7,166 nucleotides of DNA from Candidatus Scatousia excrementipullorum (GTDB lineage Bacteria > Cyanobacteriota > Vampirovibrionia > Gastranaerophilales > Gastranaerophilaceae). The stretch is taken from positions 1 to 7,166 of the forward strand of contig JADIND010000138.1 in the NCBI GenBank assembly GCA_017694215.1. The letters run 5' to 3'. Below the pieces are notes generated by a model that was not told the origin of the DNA, did no database searches, and saw nothing but the letters and a program-made list of their open reading frames with translations. Position numbers and translations under genes: made by a program. Positions 4,778-7,166 of this stretch are shown here, in pieces. Numbering within the stretch: the stretch's first letter is position 1; each line of letters opens with the position of its first letter.

Positions 4778-7166
4778 ATGATTAAAAAATTGACTTCTCC
4801 AAAAGCATTGATGGCTCTTCTGGCATCATTGTTTATGGGAATTTCGCCTGCTCTTGCAAGCGAAGCAGACTTGGTAGTCCCTAGTATCAAAGATATCAGC
4901 CCTGACAGTTTTAACCTGCTCCTTATCGGAATCGGGATTTCTGTTTTAGGACTGATTTTAGGGTTTATTGAATTTTTAAGAATTAAAAAATTGGATGTCC
5001 ACACAGCTATGGCTGAAGTCGGAAACACAATTTTTGAAACTTGTAAGACTTACTTGATTCAACAGGGTAAGTTTTTGCTTGTATTGGAAGTATTAATCGG
5101 TCTGTGTATCGCTTTCTACTTCGGTTATTTACAGCAGATGGGAATTTCAAGCGTATTAACAATTCTCGGCTGGTCTGTTATCGGTATCCTCGGTTCTTAC
5201 GGGGTTGCCTGGTTCGGTATCAGAATGAATACTCTTGCTAACGCAAGAACTGCCTTTGTTTCACTTAAAGGTAATCCGCTTGATATTTTGAACATTCCTT
5301 TAAAAGCCGGTATGTCTATCGGTGTTTTGTTAGTATCTGTTGAATTAATTTTGATGTTAACAATCCTGTTGTTTGTACCGGGCAACCTTGCCGGGGCATG
5401 CTTTATCGGTTTTGCTATCGGTGAATCTTTAGGTGCTTCAGCACTCCGTGTTGCCGGCGGTATCTTTACTAAAATCGCAGATATCGGTTCTGACTTGATG
5501 AAAATTCAATTCGGTATCAAAGAAGACGATCCAAGAAACCCTGGTGTAATCGCAGATTGTACCGGTGATAATGCCGGCGATTCTGTAGGCCCTACTGCTG
5601 ATGGTTTTGAAACTTACGGTGTAACAGGTGTTGCTCTTGTTTCATTCATCCTTCTTGCCGTTATCGGACAGGAAAATCAGGTTCAGTTATTGACCTGGAT
5701 ATTTGTTATGAGATTCTTAATGATTGTAACTTCTGTTGTTGCTTACTGGATTAACGGTATTGTTGACAGAATTTACGCTAAAAATACAGAAAAATTCGAT
5801 TTTGAAAGACCTTTGACTAACCTTGTATGGTTAACTTCAATCCTTTCAATCGCAATGACTTTCGGTGTAAGCTACTGGTTACTTGCACCACTTGGTGGAA
5901 ACTTGTGGTTAGTTCTTTCCGCAATTATTTCTTGCGGTACTTTGGGTGCAGCATTAATTCCTGAATTTACAAAAATCTTTACTTCACCTAAAGCTAAACA
6001 CACAGAAGAAGTTGTTACAGCTTCAAAAGAAGGCGGAGCTTCTTTAACAATTCTTTCAGGTATTGTTGCAGGTAACTTCTCTGCTTTCTGGATCGGTATG
6101 GTTATCGTAATGCTTATGGCTCTTGCTTATGTCGCAAGCTTGCATATTCCGGCATCTATGATGTCATACTCATCAGTATTCGCATTCGGTCTGGTTGCAT
6201 TTGGTTTCTTAGGTATGGGACCTGTTACAATCGCTGTTGACAGCTACGGCCCTGTAACCGATAATGCTCAGTCCGTTTATGAATTATCATTAATTGAAGA
6301 AATTCCGAATGTCGGCGAAGAAATCGAAAAAGAATACGGTTTTAAACCTGACTTTGAAAATGCTAAACAATACCTTGAAGAAAACGACGGTGCAGGAAAT
6401 ACATTTAAAGCAACTTCAAAACCTGTATTAATCGGTACGGCTGTTGTTGGTGCTACAACAATGATTTTCTCATTAATCCTCGTTATTCAAAATACACTCG
6501 GTATTCAGCCGGAAGCAATCCTTAACATGTTAAATCCATATACATTGTTAGGTTTACTGACAGGCGGTGCGGTAATTTACTGGTTCAGCGGTGCTTCTAT
6601 GCAGGCTGTTACAACAGGTGCTTACCGTGCAACCGAATACATCAAAGACAATATCAAACTCGGTGATGCTGACAGCAAATCCGCTAACGTTGCAAATTCA
6701 AAAGAAGTTGTAAAAATTTGTACACAGTACGCACAAAAAGGTATGATTAATATCTTTATTTCACTCTTTGCATTTGCACTTGCACTTGCTTGCTTATCAG
6801 CACCGAACTGCACCACTTCCGCTCCTGTAGCATTCTTTGTAAGCTACCTGATTGCGATTGCCGTATTCGGTCTGTTCCAGGCTGTATTTATGGCAAATGC
6901 CGGCGGATGCTGGGATAATGCTAAGAAAATTGTTGAAGTTGATATGAAAGAAAAGGGCACACCGCTTCATGAAGCAACAGTTGTCGGTGATACTGTAGGT
7001 GATCCATTCAAAGATACATCTTCAGTTGCTATGAACCCGATTATCAAATTCACAACGTTATTCGGTTTACTTGCAATGGAAATTGCAATCAGCGAATCTT
7101 TCAGAAGTATCGCTCCGATTGCAGGATGGGTATTCCTTATCATTGCATTAATTTTCGTAGTACGTT
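4778..7166 (+). CDS. hppA: Membrane-bound ion-pumping pyrophosphatase, 3' partial
   Basis: An open frame of 796 codons that runs off the window. It hydrolyses cytoplasmic pyrophosphate to pump H+ and/or Na+ across the inner membrane. Seen: the PPi/Mg site DIGSDL (235-240), K242, EDDPRNPGVIAD (249-260), GDNAGD (263-268) and ADGFE (274-278); DSYGPVTDN (488-496); WDNAKK (712-717); and VVGDTVGDPFKDTS (735-748). E278 sits where the bacterial transport glutamate of helix 6 is expected. GNTFKA (540-545) carries Lys544 at the position that is Lys in K+-independent and Ala in K+-dependent enzymes. Residues 1-27 resemble a cleavable signal peptide (ALA-SEA), followed by about 16 membrane helices starting near 44. 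Unusual points: DLMK lacks the Gly of the usual DLVGK, DNAGDSVGPTAD replaces the common DNVGDCAGMAAD type, and the stretch before GNTFKA is long and acidic. The known family size (about 650-800 aa) implies only a short C-terminal loss. The transported ion cannot be read from the sequence with certainty. The codons use more C-ending Ile, Phe and Tyr than the neighbours. Confidence 0.95.
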   Translation, partial: MIKKLTSPKALMALLASLFMGISPALASEADLVVPSIKDISPDSFNLLLIGIGISVLGLILGFIEFLRIKKLDVHTAMAEVGNTIFETCKTYLIQQGKFLLVLEVLIGLCIAFYFGYLQQMGISSVLTILGWSVIGILGSYGVAWFGIRMNTLANARTAFVSLKGNPLDILNIPLKAGMSIGVLLVSVELILMLTILLFVPGNLAGACFIGFAIGESLGASALRVAGGIFTKIADIGSDLMKIQFGIKEDDPRNPGVIADCTGDNAGDSVGPTADGFETYGVTGVALVSFILLAVIGQENQVQLLTWIFVMRFLMIVTSVVAYWINGIVDRIYAKNTEKFDFERPLTNLVWLTSILSIAMTFGVSYWLLAPLGGNLWLVLSAIISCGTLGAALIPEFTKIFTSPKAKHTEEVVTASKEGGASLTILSGIVAGNFSAFWIGMVIVMLMALAYVASLHIPASMMSYSSVFAFGLVAFGFLGMGPVTIAVDSYGPVTDNAQSVYELSLIEEIPNVGEEIEKEYGFKPDFENAKQYLEENDGAGNTFKATSKPVLIGTAVVGATTMIFSLILVIQNTLGIQPEAILNMLNPYTLLGLLTGGAVIYWFSGASMQAVTTGAYRATEYIKDNIKLGDADSKSANVANSKEVVKICTQYAQKGMINIFISLFAFALALACLSAPNCTTSAPVAFFVSYLIAIAVFGLFQAVFMANAGGCWDNAKKIVEVDMKEKGTPLHEATVVGDTVGDPFKDTSSVAMNPIIKFTTLFGLLAMEIAISESFRSIAPIAGWVFLIIALIFVVR

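Noticed and set aside
4747..6816. Minus-strand open frames at 4747-5028, 5197-5385 and 6622-6816.
   Set aside because: They are shadows of hppA, which is uninterrupted on the plus strand with family motifs throughout.

Overview
The window looks like chromosomal DNA from an AT-rich, diderm (Gram-negative-type) bacterium. The diderm reading rests on two TonB/TolA-like proteins (inner-membrane anchor, long Pro/Gln/Lys linker, C-terminal domain) and two exported proteins with signal peptides. The AT-rich style, the divergent membrane pyrophosphatase and the TonB-like pair would suit a gut Melainabacteria/Gastranaerophilales-type organism, but that is an impression from memory and other fermentative lineages are possible. 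No mobile element, CRISPR array, tRNA or rRNA was seen.

Left part (46-3043, minus strand): three tightly packed genes read right to left. The first encodes a 372-aa exported protein with a duplicated 'aGT.l...L' beta-rich motif around a glycine-zipper segment, distantly like the TrbI/VirB10 C-terminal fold. The next two encode TonB-like proteins of 304 and 322 aa. The junctions overlap (ATGA, then TAATG), so the three are almost certainly one translationally coupled operon. The last protein has a cytoplasmic Cys4 zinc-ribbon-like head ahead of its membrane anchor, which is unusual for a TonB-like protein. No ExbB/ExbD or TonB-dependent receptor gene lies in the window.

Middle (3044-4656): a 92-bp divergent intergenic region carries two back-to-back sigma-70-like promoters. 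To the right, on the plus strand, lie a secreted von Willebrand factor A protein with an intact MIDAS motif and, 12 bp later, an unrecognised 223-aa protein with a helical soluble part and a C-terminal two-helix membrane hairpin. The VWA gene has no Shine-Dalgarno sequence, and its predicted transcription start falls on its ATG.

Right part (4657-7166): a 121-bp gap with a good promoter leads into hppA, a membrane-integral ion-pumping pyrophosphatase cut off by the window edge after 796 codons. It has the PPi-binding motifs, a Lys at the position associated with K+ independence, several departures from the canonical family and a likely cleavable signal peptide. Its codon use differs from its neighbours, suggesting high expression.

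Taken together, the left and middle genes look like an uncharacterised envelope module (two TonB-like proteins, a TrbI/VirB10-like periplasmic protein, a secreted VWA protein and a membrane-hairpin protein) controlled from one compact divergent promoter region. hppA is an independent energy-metabolism gene. Linking the two divergent arms functionally is an inference from position only.
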